64,000 nt of DNA from Planctomycetota bacterium (GCA_021776775.1 JAJFFE010000245.1:1-64000), one strand, 5' to 3'; numbered from the stretch's first letter, positions 1 to 9,138 are shown. The notes: generated by a model not told the origin, from the letters alone. Translations and numbers: made by a program.

Positions 1-192
1 TGCGGTTTCGTTGCCGCTTCCCGTGATGTCTAGGTAGCCGACCTTGCGGTCGTCTAGCACGCGCAACGTATCCGTGCCTTTCGGGGAGACATTGACTCGC
101 CCCTCGGCAGCGGCCGACCCCACGAAAAAGACGTGCTGGGCGTTGATGAACTCTGTCAGGGCTGGAGTCAAAGCGTCGTAGAATTTTGCCAC
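1..192 (-). CDS. Pyridoxamine 5'-phosphate oxidase-family protein (partial)
   Basis: Only the first 64 codons lie in the window; the gene runs off the left edge, so it is too short for the ORF track. The visible peptide starts (V/M)AKFYDALTPALTEFI and continues with a segment around VNVSPKGTDTLRVL and ITGSGNET, which I recognise as the N-terminus of the PPOX-class flavin-dependent oxidoreductase family (FMN-binding split barrel). The GTG start overlaps the TAG stop of the upstream permease gene (TAGTG), so it is probably translationally coupled and the fourth gene of the GntR-ABC operon. The substrate cannot be told. The family call rests on the N-terminal motif pattern only. Confidence 0.75.
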   Translation of the reverse strand, partial: MAKFYDALTPALTEFINAQHVFFVGSAAAEGRVNVSPKGTDTLRVLDDRKVGYLDITGSGNETA

Positions 193-1769
193 TACCGTAC
201 CTCGTACTTCATGAGTCTGCGCCACCCGATCACGGCGAGCGTAACGACCAGAATGGAGAGTAACCACGGCGGCGCCGGACGCCATGGGGCGTCTTGAAAG
301 ATAGGCGCGGTGAGCCCTAGGAGTACCGCGAGCGTCCCGAACACTCTCGGTTCGAACAACGTTCGGAACTGTCTTCTGGCGTTGGTTGATTCGGCCGTGC
401 CTCGTGTGAGAAGGATCAGCATGCCGAAGAACCAAGCCAAGGCGACGAACAAGGAGAACGTCCATCGTGCTTGCAGGCCGGTGCGGCACTGCTTTGCTAG
501 GGACGCGCCGTACGCCGGAATCCATTGGTTGTCTATGAACTGCAACGGTTGGTCGCGAAGGATTGCCCCGTCGGGGAGTTCGTGAACCCAGAAGCTCTTG
601 GCGAGTCGAGTGCGGTACCGAGACTCGAGAGCTTCCCACACTCGTGCGTCGTTCACCATTCCGTCGGTAGGCGGCTCGGCAGACTCGGTGATCTGTTCGT
701 AGCGCTTTGGGCTCAACCCGAGTCGTTCGTGCATGTGGGGCTCGAACGACTCGGTGGATCGAGTTCCGATGAATCCCATGACGGGCACGATCAATGCCCC
801 GAGTACTCCGATCACAACCGGAGTGAGGTAAAGCTTGAATCGTGGTATCGGCCGAGTGAGCAGGAACTCCGTGACGTCCCGGGTGAGACTGATGGCGAAC
901 GCGGTTCCCATCTGCAGGGACAGAATCCACGACCACAGAACGATGAAGCTTTCGCTCGGAGCGAAATACGCCGCGACCCCGAAGCCGACGGCCACGAGTA
1001 ACCAGACCGAAAACAATGGGTTCCCGTGGCTCAACAGTCCGGGGAGCGTGTGGCTGGGAAGTCCGGTGGGGAGGCGCCATCCCGGGCCGTGTGTAGTCTG
1101 GGTCGATGTCGGTTTCGACTCGATGACCTCTAACGCCGCCGCCTTTGTGTAGATCACGACGACACCCACCACACCCGCCATCAGCACCGCGATCGTGACG
1201 ATGAGGAAGTGCTGCTCACCGTTCTCGAGCGCTAGTGCGACGCCGACCAGCGCCGCGGGGAGTGCGCCGGCGAAGTAGGCGAGTGTGAGCCCCAGCCCTC
1301 GGCGGCCGACTCGAGACAAGAGTATTCCGCAGAACAGACCCCAGACGTGAACAGTCAAGATGATGAGACCGAGCGAAGGGTCACGAAAGCCGACGATGGA
1401 AAATGCGATCAGAGCGGGGACGAGCACGATGAGCGTATCGAGCGCCACTTCCGACCGCGCACGACGTGCTCCGTCGATGGGCAAACGCTTGAGGAAGTCT
1501 CGCGTCTCCGTTCGTTGATAGCGGGCTAGGGCGACGAAGAGTGCCATCTGGCCGCCAAACACCACCCACAGAATCAGGTGCAGGATCGGGCCGACACGAG
1601 CGGCGTTGCTCACGTCTTGGCTCAGCCCGGCGACAACACACGCCGAAACGACACTGCTGACTAGCGGGCCAATGATGGTGCCCGAGGCGATCGTGCTCGA
1701 CGCCTGGAATCGCAGGAGTCGCCCGAAAGAAGGTGCTCCGTGCGGTGGTGCGATGGTGGTCGAATTCAT
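192..1769 (-). CDS. ABC-2-like transporter permease
   Basis: A 525-residue polytopic membrane protein with about a dozen hydrophobic segments. They form an N-terminal cluster (about residues 25-215), a second cluster (about 250-345), a roughly 100-residue extracytoplasmic loop rich in charged residues (about 345-450), and three more segments at the C-terminus. It starts one base after the stop of the ABC ATPase gene, which makes it the membrane partner of that ATPase. The repressor-ATPase-permease order is the known layout of YtrA-type efflux operons. The substrate is unknown; such systems often respond to cell-envelope stress or antimicrobial peptides. No specific permease family motif is recognised, so the call relies on topology and position. 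Confidence 0.75.
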   Translation of the reverse strand: MNSTTIAPPHGAPSFGRLLRFQASSTIASGTIIGPLVSSVVSACVVAGLSQDVSNAARVGPILHLILWVVFGGQMALFVALARYQRTETRDFLKRLPIDGARRARSEVALDTLIVLVPALIAFSIVGFRDPSLGLIILTVHVWGLFCGILLSRVGRRGLGLTLAYFAGALPAALVGVALALENGEQHFLIVTIAVLMAGVVGVVVIYTKAAALEVIESKPTSTQTTHGPGWRLPTGLPSHTLPGLLSHGNPLFSVWLLVAVGFGVAAYFAPSESFIVLWSWILSLQMGTAFAISLTRDVTEFLLTRPIPRFKLYLTPVVIGVLGALIVPVMGFIGTRSTESFEPHMHERLGLSPKRYEQITESAEPPTDGMVNDARVWEALESRYRTRLAKSFWVHELPDGAILRDQPLQFIDNQWIPAYGASLAKQCRTGLQARWTFSLFVALAWFFGMLILLTRGTAESTNARRQFRTLFEPRVFGTLAVLLGLTAPIFQDAPWRPAPPWLLSILVVTLAVIGWRRLMKYEVR

Positions 1770-2696
1770 TCAGGCCGCCAGTACCGGGCTGTCGTCGCCG
1801 ACGAGATCGATGAACATCTCTTCGAGACCGAGGCTGTGAGTTTCGATCGTCGCGCCGGTGTCTTTTTCGAGTTGCCTCACGGTTTCGTCCGAGTAGCCGA
1901 CGACCGTGGCCAGCACTTCGCGGCCATGCCGGCGAACTCGGAGCGCCCGCGGAACTTTGACTTCGGACGGTGCCGAGTCAGGAAACACCATTCGCAAGCG
2001 GCGCACGTTCTCTTTGAGCGAGTCGAGCTCTTGGTAGAGAAGGATCTCGCCATCGTGGATCAGTGCTAGTCGGTCCGCGACTCGCTCGACGTCGGTGAGC
2101 AGGTGGCTCGAGAAAAACACCGTGCGATCCGCGTCGGCGACGAGTTCTAGAACTTGGTCGAGGAACTCGCGACGTAACACCGCGTCGAGGTTGGCGGCCG
2201 GTTCGTCGAGAATCAACACCTCGGGGCGCGGGCAAATGGCCAGCAGCAGCCCGACCGCGCGCCGCTGTCCGAGCGACATGGCGCGCAACTTCTTGGTGAC
2301 GTCGACGCGGAACCGCTTGATCACGTTCTCTTCGATCGCTTCGTCCCAGTTTGGGTAGAGCGGTTTGCAAAAGCGAATCAGTTCACGGGTCGTCGCCCAC
2401 TGAAACGGCACTTCGGTTTCGGACAGATAGCCGACGCGCTGTCGGTCCGCGACCGGAAGGTTCCACGGGTCTTGGCCGAACAGACGAACCTGTCCGCAGG
2501 TCGGCTTCTGCAATCCGACCAGGCAGCGGATCGCCGTCGACTTGCCGGCACCGTTGCGACCCACGAATCCCACAACCGATCCGCGCGGGACCGAAAACGT
2601 GAGTCCGGACAACGCGTTAGTCTTGTCGAACCGCTTTTCGACGCCGGCGAACTCCAACACGGATTCTTCATCTCGGTCGAGTACGAAGTCGTTCAT
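1770..2696 (-). CDS. ABC transporter ATP-binding protein (YtrB-like)
   Basis: A 308-residue ATPase subunit. The Walker A motif GRNGAGKST lies at residues 46-54, the signature MSLGQ at 140-144, the Walker B VLILDEP at 160-166, and an H-loop FSSHLL near 197. The segment FCKPLYPNWDEA before the signature is typical of the YtrB/EcsA-like group of ABC-2 exporters. About 90 residues beyond the nucleotide-binding domain form a C-terminal extension. Its ATG overlaps the stop of the GntR gene by 4 bases (ATGA), and the permease follows directly. It would hydrolyse ATP at the inner face of the cytoplasmic membrane to drive the permease encoded next to it. Confidence 0.92.
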   Translation of the reverse strand: MNDFVLDRDEESVLEFAGVEKRFDKTNALSGLTFSVPRGSVVGFVGRNGAGKSTAIRCLVGLQKPTCGQVRLFGQDPWNLPVADRQRVGYLSETEVPFQWATTRELIRFCKPLYPNWDEAIEENVIKRFRVDVTKKLRAMSLGQRRAVGLLLAICPRPEVLILDEPAANLDAVLRREFLDQVLELVADADRTVFFSSHLLTDVERVADRLALIHDGEILLYQELDSLKENVRRLRMVFPDSAPSEVKVPRALRVRRHGREVLATVVGYSDETVRQLEKDTGATIETHSLGLEEMFIDLVGDDSPVLAA

Positions 2697-3088
2697 TTGC
2701 CCTCCTCGTTGCGGGATGTCTTGAGTCGGTCGTACTGTGTGGCGATGACGTCCAACGCTTCGCGACGGTTGAGTCCTGCTTGCACCGCCTCGAGCACGAA
2801 CCGTTCGGCGAGCTGCGACACGGACTTCTCCGCCTCCTGTTGTCGTTCGGCCGCGGCGGCGACGAACATGCCGAGACCGCGCCGCATCTCGAGCACGTTC
2901 TCGCGTTCGAGTTCGCGATACGCCTTCTGAACCGTCAGGGGGTTGATCTCGAGAAGCGACGAAAGCTCGCGCACCGAGGGCACGCGTTCGCCCGAACTCA
3001 AGGCGCCCGCGGCGACGGTTCGTTTCACTTGCTCGATGATCTGTCGGTAGATCGGCAGACCGCTGTTGGGGTCGATCGGTAGGAACAT
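2693..3088 (-). CDS. GntR family transcriptional regulator, YtrA subfamily
   Basis: The ORF track opens this gene at 3127, but I place the start at the internal ATG at 3088. MFLPIDPNSGLPIYRQI is the usual beginning of YtrA-type regulators, and the longer version would put a palindromic operator inside the coding region. The 131-residue product has an N-terminal winged helix-turn-helix (VPSVRELSSLLEINPLTVQKAYRELE at about residues 37-62) and a short alpha-helical C-terminal dimerisation part, as expected for this short GntR subfamily. It very likely represses its own operon through the palindrome just upstream. Its gene is first in the operon and overlaps the ATPase gene by 4 bases. Confidence 0.9.
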   Translation of the reverse strand: MFLPIDPNSGLPIYRQIIEQVKRTVAAGALSSGERVPSVRELSSLLEINPLTVQKAYRELERENVLEMRRGLGMFVAAAAERQQEAEKSVSQLAERFVLEAVQAGLNRREALDVIATQYDRLKTSRNEEGK

Positions 3089-3090
3089 GA

Positions 3091-3118
3091 CTAGTGTTGT
3101 ACCTAAGTAATACACTAG
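3091..3118 (-). promoter_or_regulatory. Palindromic operator of the GntR/ABC operon
   Basis: A 28-bp imperfect palindrome (11 of 14 base pairs match between the arms; outer arms CTAGTGT and ACACTAG are exact) ends two bases before the regulator's ATG. YtrA-type repressors bind such palindromes overlapping their own promoter. The very short distance implies either a short leader or a promoter core that coincides with the operator. The palindrome is seen directly; repressor binding is inferred. Confidence 0.6.
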
Positions 3119-3226
3119 ATCAACCAACAGTTCTGAAATCGAGCTCTTATCCCCGTAAGTGACTTTCTTAAAGCACTTTGTACGGTCACTGTCACCGGCA
3201 GTGGGGTCCGTGGTACCCTCATACGA

Positions 3227-4348
3227 ATGTCAGTTGAACTCGGACCCTCAGGAATTGACCGCCCGGCCACGTCCCGGCCGATCGACGAGATCGCTCGCGA
3301 CGCGACCATCGATCCCCGGGTCACGGCGCTCGCGCCGGGATTCGACGCGCCGTTTTTCCAGGCTGGATTGGCGGGGTTTTCGGACGCCGCCATGCGCATC
3401 GTGGCGCGCCGTCACGGCGCCCCGTACTGCGTCACCGAAGCGATGCTCGACCGCTTCCTTCTCGACCTCGAGCCGACCAAGGCGGCGGGGCGATCGTCGC
3501 GTGACGACCCCAACCATCTTCGCGGCGTGTTGGGTTCCGAGGCCGACGACCATCCGATCGCCGGTCAGTTGATGGGAAGCGAACCCGATGAGATGGCGGC
3601 GGCGGCGACGCACCTTGTCGAGTTGGGTTACGACACGATCGACGTCAACTTCGCCTGCCCGGTGAAGAAGATCAGCCGGAAGCATCGTGGCGGTCACTTC
3701 CTTAGCGCGCCGTTCGAAGCGACCGAGGTGCTACAAGCGGTGCGCGACGTCGTTCCCGACACCATCTCCACGACGGTCAAGTTGCGACGCGCGTACGATG
3801 AGACTGACGAGATGGCGTACGCCTTCGAGGTGATCTTCGATCGCGCCTACGAAATTGGTTACTCGTGGGCGACCGTGCACTGCCGCACCGTTCAGCAGAA
3901 GTACAAGGGGCCGAGTCGTTGGACGTCGCTTGCGGCGTTGACCGAGCGTTACCCGGATCGACTGATCTTCGGGTCCGGCGACATTTGGACGGCCGAAGAC
4001 ATCTTTGCCATGCTCGACGTGACGGGTGTGCACGCGGTCTCCGTGGCGCGCGGGGCGATCGGCAATCCGTGGATCTTCGAACACGCGCGTGACCTGATGG
4101 CGGGGCGGATTCCCGTCGAGCCCACCGCGGCCGTGCAGCGCGCGGTTCTGTTGGAACACCTCGAGCTTTCCGTAGCACTCTACGGTGAATGGCTCGCGCC
4201 ACGGTTCATGCGAAAGTTCGTGGCGAAGTTCGTCGAACGCCATCCGGACGCAAAGCGCGTCAAGCGCGAACTCGTTGGCTGCGCGGAAGTGGCCGAGTGG
4301 CGTGCGACGATCGACCGCAACTACAGCGACGACGGCTACCGCGCCTGA
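3227..4348 (+). CDS. dus: tRNA-dihydrouridine synthase (DusB-like)
   Basis: This 373-residue FMN-dependent enzyme reduces uridine to dihydrouridine in tRNA. The TIM-barrel start is visible as FFQAGLAGFSDAAMRIVARRHG, and the catalytic cysteine lies in NFACPVKK (Cys144), followed by the phosphate/FMN-binding region with SRKHRGGHF. Further on GSGDIWTAEDIFAML and ARGAIGNPWIFE are the FMN phosphate-binding strands of the family. The N-terminal 40 residues before the barrel are longer than usual. The 3' end overlaps the convergent PIG-L gene by 13 bases. The exact Dus subfamily is not certain. Confidence 0.93.
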   Translation: MSVELGPSGIDRPATSRPIDEIARDATIDPRVTALAPGFDAPFFQAGLAGFSDAAMRIVARRHGAPYCVTEAMLDRFLLDLEPTKAAGRSSRDDPNHLRGVLGSEADDHPIAGQLMGSEPDEMAAAATHLVELGYDTIDVNFACPVKKISRKHRGGHFLSAPFEATEVLQAVRDVVPDTISTTVKLRRAYDETDEMAYAFEVIFDRAYEIGYSWATVHCRTVQQKYKGPSRWTSLAALTERYPDRLIFGSGDIWTAEDIFAMLDVTGVHAVSVARGAIGNPWIFEHARDLMAGRIPVEPTAAVQRAVLLEHLELSVALYGEWLAPRFMRKFVAKFVERHPDAKRVKRELVGCAEVAEWRATIDRNYSDDGYRA

Positions 4349-6936
4349 TCGGCGAGCAGGTTGGCGAGAAGACGGTACGCTCCGGGCACCCCAGCCGGGA
4401 GTTGGCGAAACAGCCCCAACCCGACATACGTCCAACGCCCCTCGCCGACCTCGGCCGTGACTAACGCGCCGGTCTTCGGCCCCGGATTGAACGGCCACGG
4501 ATCTTCCACGGTGATCAGGTTCTGGTACTGCTCCCCGCGCGCTTCGAGGAAGTACAAGCCGCGCTCTTGCACCCACCCTTGCCAATCAGCCGCCGTTAGT
4601 TTGTTGGGTGTGGTTATCAAGCCGTGGTCGGGAACGTCGACGGACAGCGGCGACTCTTCGACTGTGACCCGCTTGCTCGAGACAACAGCGCCGGGGTACG
4701 GCACGTAACGGCTCGTCGGTGGTTCGCTCTGCGTGTTGAACTCGAACTTGTTGTACTGAACGACGAGGTGCCCCCCGCGCTTCATCCACTCGTTCAGCCG
4801 CGGCTGCGCCGCGATCAAGTCGTCGCGCACTTTGTACGCGCGGACGCCGAGCACGATCGTTTCGAATCGATCGAGATCGCCATTGAGCAGGTCGTCGCTG
4901 GACAAGCGGTGCAGCGGGTAGCCGAGAGCGGCGATGGCGACCGGGATCGCGTCGCCGGTTCCGGCGACGTACCCGAGCTGGCGATCCTTCGTGCGTGCGC
5001 ACTCGAACGGGACGACGCGCACGGTACTCTGTTGTAGGAGAGCCGTTCGCCGAATGTGCGGATAGTCGATGACGCGATAGCCGCTAGTTGACGTGGTACC
5101 AGTCGAATCTCGGCGACGCGCTTCGGCCCTGAGTTCGATCGGGGTGCTACCCCGTTTCGCTCCGGTGATGCGCGTGCGGATGGTGACCTCGCGTCCCTGC
5201 CCGGGACACTCGACGGTGAGTCGGGCCGGCTCGGCGGTCCAGCTTGCATCGCTCGAACGGAAGACAACGTCGACGGCTCCCGGCTGGAGCGTCGAAATCA
5301 AGAACTCCACCTCCGCTGACGGTAGTGATTCCGCGTGCGGAGTGGCGACGACCGAGCGCGCCGGTCGCACGCTTGGGTCCGGTACCACGTTGACGTCGGT
5401 CGCGCGCACGCTGGGAAAGTTCGCGTCCACCCGATGAGACTCGAGCGCGGTGGGCGGCAGTTCCAAGTGCAATGATCCCGATCGAATGACGACTCGCAGT
5501 TGGCACGCGTGGGTGGGGCGCGGTGTCAGTGTGAACGGCGTCGCAGTAAACGGTGCGAACGGAATCGTGGTGGGGGCGCCGCTCGCAACCGTGACGTCGA
5601 ACGATTCCGCGTGACGCGCGAAGGGATCGAGCACCCACTCCCCCGTGATCTCCTGGTTGAGAGCTGCCCCGCTCAACGTCCAACGCAGGGACACCGGGTG
5701 TTGCCAGCCGTTTCGCGCGGCGACGGTAACGTCGAACGTCTCGCCGGCGGCGACGAAGTCGTTCGCTCCGCGCGCCGTGGCCGAGAAGCCCATGGCGGCG
5801 ATCAAGGCGTCGGTCGCGCGGCGAAAAAGTGTTTCTCGGTGCACACCGGCGGGCAGCGTTTGCACGAACGCTCTCACCGCGATCAGTTTCTTCATGACGC
5901 TCGACGGGTCGAGTGATCGGTACTCGTTGCGAGCCGACGTGGCGAGCCGCGTCAATTCCATGCGGTTCATGGCGGCGTCGTCGTTCGCTCCGAGTCCGCG
6001 ATCGCCGAGCCCCTGATCAACCAGATCTTCAAACGGGTGATCGAGCGGGCGAAGCTCTTCCTCGTAGGATCGCAACCAATCGAGCTTGGCCATCCGCGGC
6101 GGGAACGGCGGGTGAACTCGCGCCATGCCTTGGCACTTGTGCTGCGCGCGCGATCGTGCTCCGAGTTCGGCGTAGCTGCACCCGAGCACCGGGTCGACAT
6201 CGTCGACGGGGACCGAGCAGACATTCTTGCCGCGCGCCCGCTGCCAGAGCACTTGGAACAGCCGCTGCGTCTGGTGAGGAGCACCGAGGTCTGGTCGGTA
6301 TTGCCCGTCAGCGGCGCGATCGAACGCAACTATCGCGGCTTGTGCAGACGCTTGGTGGTGTTGTCCGCCGCCGGGACCACTCGGCGGCAACGTCAGAATG
6401 ACGTCGGGTTGGTAGCTGCGGATCACCGCCACGATCGAATCGATGGCCTTGTCACGGCCCCACTTCTCAAACGTCTCTTCGACCGAGAACGAGTAACCGA
6501 AGTCATCGGCAGAGCCGAACAGTTGCCGCGCGCCGTCGAATCGGTGAGCCGCGTCGAGTTCGGCGCTTCGTAGAACCGCCAACGCGTCGAACAGCTCGCC
6601 GCCGATTTCATTCTGTCCGCCGTTACCGCGCGTCAGTGTCAGCAGCGCGACCTCGACCCCTTCTCCGTGCACGAGTCGCGAGATCAACGCGGCGTCCTCG
6701 TCGTCGGGATGGGCGGTGACGTAGAGCAGTCGCGCCGTGCGATCGAGCTTCCGCAAGAGAAGGGGAAGGCGTTTGGCGTCGTCGATCGCCGGGGCCAGCG
6801 CCGACGGTTGAGCCGAGAGCGGCGCCCACGGTGTCGCCAGTAGAAACAGCGTCGCAAGCAGAATCAGCCCGAACGTGAACTCTCTGACGAACTGCGCTTG
6901 CCGCGCGCCCCGCCCCGTGTTCTCTTCGCGCTCCAC
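4336..6936 (-). CDS. Exported PIG-L (LmbE-like) family deacetylase, multidomain
   Basis: I choose the GTG at 6936, because the ORF-track start at 7035 would overlap the divergent symporter gene. The product has 866 residues. A hydrophobic export segment (FTFGLILLATLFLLATPW) is followed by the deacetylase domain with the zinc motif AHPDDED (about residues 75-81), LLTLTRGNGGQNEIG, and the histidine-rich GGGQHHQAS. PIG-L enzymes remove N-acetyl groups from GlcNAc-type substrates. After the roughly 300-residue catalytic domain come Ig/NPCBM-associated-like beta segments and a C-terminal ThuA/DUF4350-like region around VLGVRAYKVRDDL and GGHLVVQYNKFEFN. Such long secreted PIG-L proteins are common in Planctomycetota. 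The divergent sodium:solute symporter suggests deacetylation of an amino-sugar conjugate before or after uptake (inference). Confidence 0.85.
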   Translation of the reverse strand: MEREENTGRGARQAQFVREFTFGLILLATLFLLATPWAPLSAQPSALAPAIDDAKRLPLLLRKLDRTARLLYVTAHPDDEDAALISRLVHGEGVEVALLTLTRGNGGQNEIGGELFDALAVLRSAELDAAHRFDGARQLFGSADDFGYSFSVEETFEKWGRDKAIDSIVAVIRSYQPDVILTLPPSGPGGGQHHQASAQAAIVAFDRAADGQYRPDLGAPHQTQRLFQVLWQRARGKNVCSVPVDDVDPVLGCSYAELGARSRAQHKCQGMARVHPPFPPRMAKLDWLRSYEEELRPLDHPFEDLVDQGLGDRGLGANDDAAMNRMELTRLATSARNEYRSLDPSSVMKKLIAVRAFVQTLPAGVHRETLFRRATDALIAAMGFSATARGANDFVAAGETFDVTVAARNGWQHPVSLRWTLSGAALNQEITGEWVLDPFARHAESFDVTVASGAPTTIPFAPFTATPFTLTPRPTHACQLRVVIRSGSLHLELPPTALESHRVDANFPSVRATDVNVVPDPSVRPARSVVATPHAESLPSAEVEFLISTLQPGAVDVVFRSSDASWTAEPARLTVECPGQGREVTIRTRITGAKRGSTPIELRAEARRRDSTGTTSTSGYRVIDYPHIRRTALLQQSTVRVVPFECARTKDRQLGYVAGTGDAIPVAIAALGYPLHRLSSDDLLNGDLDRFETIVLGVRAYKVRDDLIAAQPRLNEWMKRGGHLVVQYNKFEFNTQSEPPTSRYVPYPGAVVSSKRVTVEESPLSVDVPDHGLITTPNKLTAADWQGWVQERGLYFLEARGEQYQNLITVEDPWPFNPGPKTGALVTAEVGEGRWTYVGLGLFRQLPAGVPGAYRLLANLLADQAR

Positions 6937-6959
6937 TTGGTCAGAGGAGATCGAACGAC

Positions 6960-8669
6960 GTGCATGCACTGGATTGGGTCCTGTTCGTCGGATTCTTGGG
7001 CTACGTGGTCTACGACGGTGTCCGCCGATCGGCAAAAAATCACGACGCGACCGATCACTTCTTGGCCGGCCGCTCCGCGCGGTGGTGGGTCGTCGGTCTC
7101 TCGATCATGGCGACGCAAGCGAGTGCCATCACCATGGTCGGCACCACCGGCTCCGGCTGGCAAGACGGAATGCGCTTCGTTCAGTTCTACTACGCGCTCC
7201 CCATCGCCATGGTCATTCTCGCCTTCACGATCGTCCCGCTCTACCATCGCCACCAAGTGTCGACTGCGTACGAGTACCTCGGCCTCCGGTTCGATCGCAA
7301 GACGCGCATCTTGACCGCTGCCGTGTTTCTGATCCAGCGATGCCTCGCGGCCGGCATTGTCGTCTACACCGCGGCGGTGGTGTTGTCGGCACTGCTCGGT
7401 TGGGCCGAGAACACCACGATCCTCGTCATCGGCACGCTCGCCATGGTCTACACCACCATCGGCGGCATGCGAGCGGTGCTTTCCACAGACGTGAAGCAGA
7501 TGGCGGTCATGGCCATCGGCCTCGGCGCCGCGCTCGCCTACGCGGTGAAGGCGCTGCCCGAAGGGGTCGGACTGACCGACGCGTGGAGCATCGCCGGCGC
7601 ACTGGAACGTACGACCCTACTCGACACCCGGTGGGACCCGAGCGAGAAGTACACGATCTGGAGTAGCTTGCTCGGCGGGCTGTTCGTCTTCCTCGCCTAC
7701 TTCGGAGCCGACCAGAGCCAGGCGCAGCGCCTGCTGTCCAGCCGGTCGCTCGGCCATAGTCGCGGCGCGCTCATGCTCAACGCCGTGGCGAAGATCCCGT
7801 TTCAAATGACGGTGCTGCTTCTCGGAACCGTGCTCTTCGTCGGCTACATGTTCTCGCCGCCGCCAGCCAGTTTCATGACCACCGAACAGACCGCCATCGA
7901 AGCGGATCGCGCCGAAGAGGAAGCGCTCGTCGAATTGAGCGAACTGCAAGACTCGGTCAACGAGTCAGCGCGTCGCTTCGCGGCGGGGGACGAAGAGGTT
8001 GCTACTCTCCGCGCGGCCATCGACCGAGCCGAAAGCCACCGACAGGGAATACGAACCCGCGTCGCCGCGCGGGCCGGGACCGAGCCGGGCGGAGAACGCA
8101 ACTACGTCTTCCCCTACTTCATTCTGAGCGCGCTGCCCATCGGCCTCGTTGGGCTATTGATCGCAGCAATCTTCGCGGCGGCGTTGTCGAGCATCGACTC
8201 CGAGCTGAACTCCATGGCAACCGTCTGGGTGGTCGACGTCGAACGGTTCGCCTTTGGCAAGCAGATCGATGCCGACGCAGAGATCCGCAACTCCAGGCGA
8301 TCGACCTTCGGTATCGGATGCTGCGTCATCGTGGCCGCGTACTGGTTCAGCGCCTCTGCAGATGTCGGCAACTCGGTGATCGAAGCGGTGAACCAGATCG
8401 GTAGCTACTTCTACGGATCCATCCTTGGCGTCTTCGTGCTCGCGGTGGCAGTGCGCTTCGCCAACGGCACCGGAGCGTTCTGGGGCTTGCTCGCCGGGAT
8501 CAGCGCGGTGTTCGTGGTCGACCGCTGGCAGACCATCCACGAGTTCCTATGGCAGGAGCCGACGGAGGCCATTGGGTTCTTGTACTTGAACACAGTTGGC
8601 GTGGTTGTTTGCGTGGTCGTCGGTGTGGTGATTTCGATTCTCGCCAACGGTGGGTCTCGCCGGGCTTAA
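6960..8669 (+). CDS. Sodium:solute symporter (SSS family)
   Basis: A 569-residue integral membrane protein starting at GTG 6960, 9 bases after a good ribosome binding site (AGAGGAGA). It has about 13 hydrophobic helices. The core segments (GRSARWWVVGLSIMATQASA near the N-terminus, FLAYFGADQSQAQRLLSSRS in the middle, AAIFAAALSSIDSELNSMATV later) are typical of the SSS/SLC5 fold, which imports sugars, amino sugars, amino acids or similar using Na+. An unusual charged, helix-rich insert of about 75 residues (about 303-378, rich in Glu, Arg and Ala) separates two membrane helices. It is divergent from the PIG-L deacetylase gene with a shared promoter region of only 23 bases, which suggests coordinated use. 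The substrate is unknown. Confidence 0.9.
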   Translation: MHALDWVLFVGFLGYVVYDGVRRSAKNHDATDHFLAGRSARWWVVGLSIMATQASAITMVGTTGSGWQDGMRFVQFYYALPIAMVILAFTIVPLYHRHQVSTAYEYLGLRFDRKTRILTAAVFLIQRCLAAGIVVYTAAVVLSALLGWAENTTILVIGTLAMVYTTIGGMRAVLSTDVKQMAVMAIGLGAALAYAVKALPEGVGLTDAWSIAGALERTTLLDTRWDPSEKYTIWSSLLGGLFVFLAYFGADQSQAQRLLSSRSLGHSRGALMLNAVAKIPFQMTVLLLGTVLFVGYMFSPPPASFMTTEQTAIEADRAEEEALVELSELQDSVNESARRFAAGDEEVATLRAAIDRAESHRQGIRTRVAARAGTEPGGERNYVFPYFILSALPIGLVGLLIAAIFAAALSSIDSELNSMATVWVVDVERFAFGKQIDADAEIRNSRRSTFGIGCCVIVAAYWFSASADVGNSVIEAVNQIGSYFYGSILGVFVLAVAVRFANGTGAFWGLLAGISAVFVVDRWQTIHEFLWQEPTEAIGFLYLNTVGVVVCVVVGVVISILANGGSRRA

Positions 8670-8679
8670 GACGTCGGGA

Positions 8680-8985
8680 TGAAGACCGAGCGAATCGCGG
8701 CGCGGCTCGAAGTCCAGTGGGTCCTGGATGGGACCGTCGATGGCTCGCCGCCGACTTTGAGGCACGGGAGTGGGGTTGCTCGCGGGGGCGAGGATTGGCG
8801 AACAAGCACGGGATCGAACGACGGACGGGTGCATCGGGTTGGTTCGACTCTGTTCCGGGCGAGCGGCAGCGAGTGGGCCCGACTCCGTTGCGTGTCTGCT
8901 GGGATATGTAGATGTTTGCGCAGGCTGTGTGAATCCTGTCGGGGCTGGGAATGGGTGAACTCGTCCGGACGAGGTGTGATTTTTT
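8680..8985 (+). repeat. Dispersed repeat, copy A
   Basis: About 300 bp directly after the symporter gene match, at roughly 85% identity by eye, the reverse complement of 10055-10366. Shared blocks include GCGCGGCTCGAAGTCCAGTG, GCACGGGATCGAACGACGGA and GGGGCTGGGAATGGGTGA. Reading frames through it are not maintained between copies, so it is probably noncoding or a decayed gene fragment. The remaining intergenic stretch to 9138 is less GC-rich and shows nothing I can name. Confidence 0.7.
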
Positions 8986-9138
8986 CCAATGCTCTTTGCT
9001 CGTCGAATTCGGTCTCGCGCGATAAATCTCAGAACTTTGTCATGTTTAGTGACGGGGTTCTCGGGCGTTGCTGGGCGTGGTGTCGGCGAATCGGTGCGCG
9101 AGCCATGTAGCTGTGCTGCGAGCTGAGTAGGAGGATCC

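Noticed and set aside
3227-4348. Convergent 13-base overlap of the dus and PIG-L genes as evidence of a wrong annotation
   Set aside because: Both C-termini fit their families, and short tail-to-tail overlaps are common, so no error is implied.
8679-9110. 143-residue plus-strand ORF in the symporter downstream region
   Set aside because: It overlaps repeat copy A; the frame is not conserved in copy B and the composition is not protein-like.
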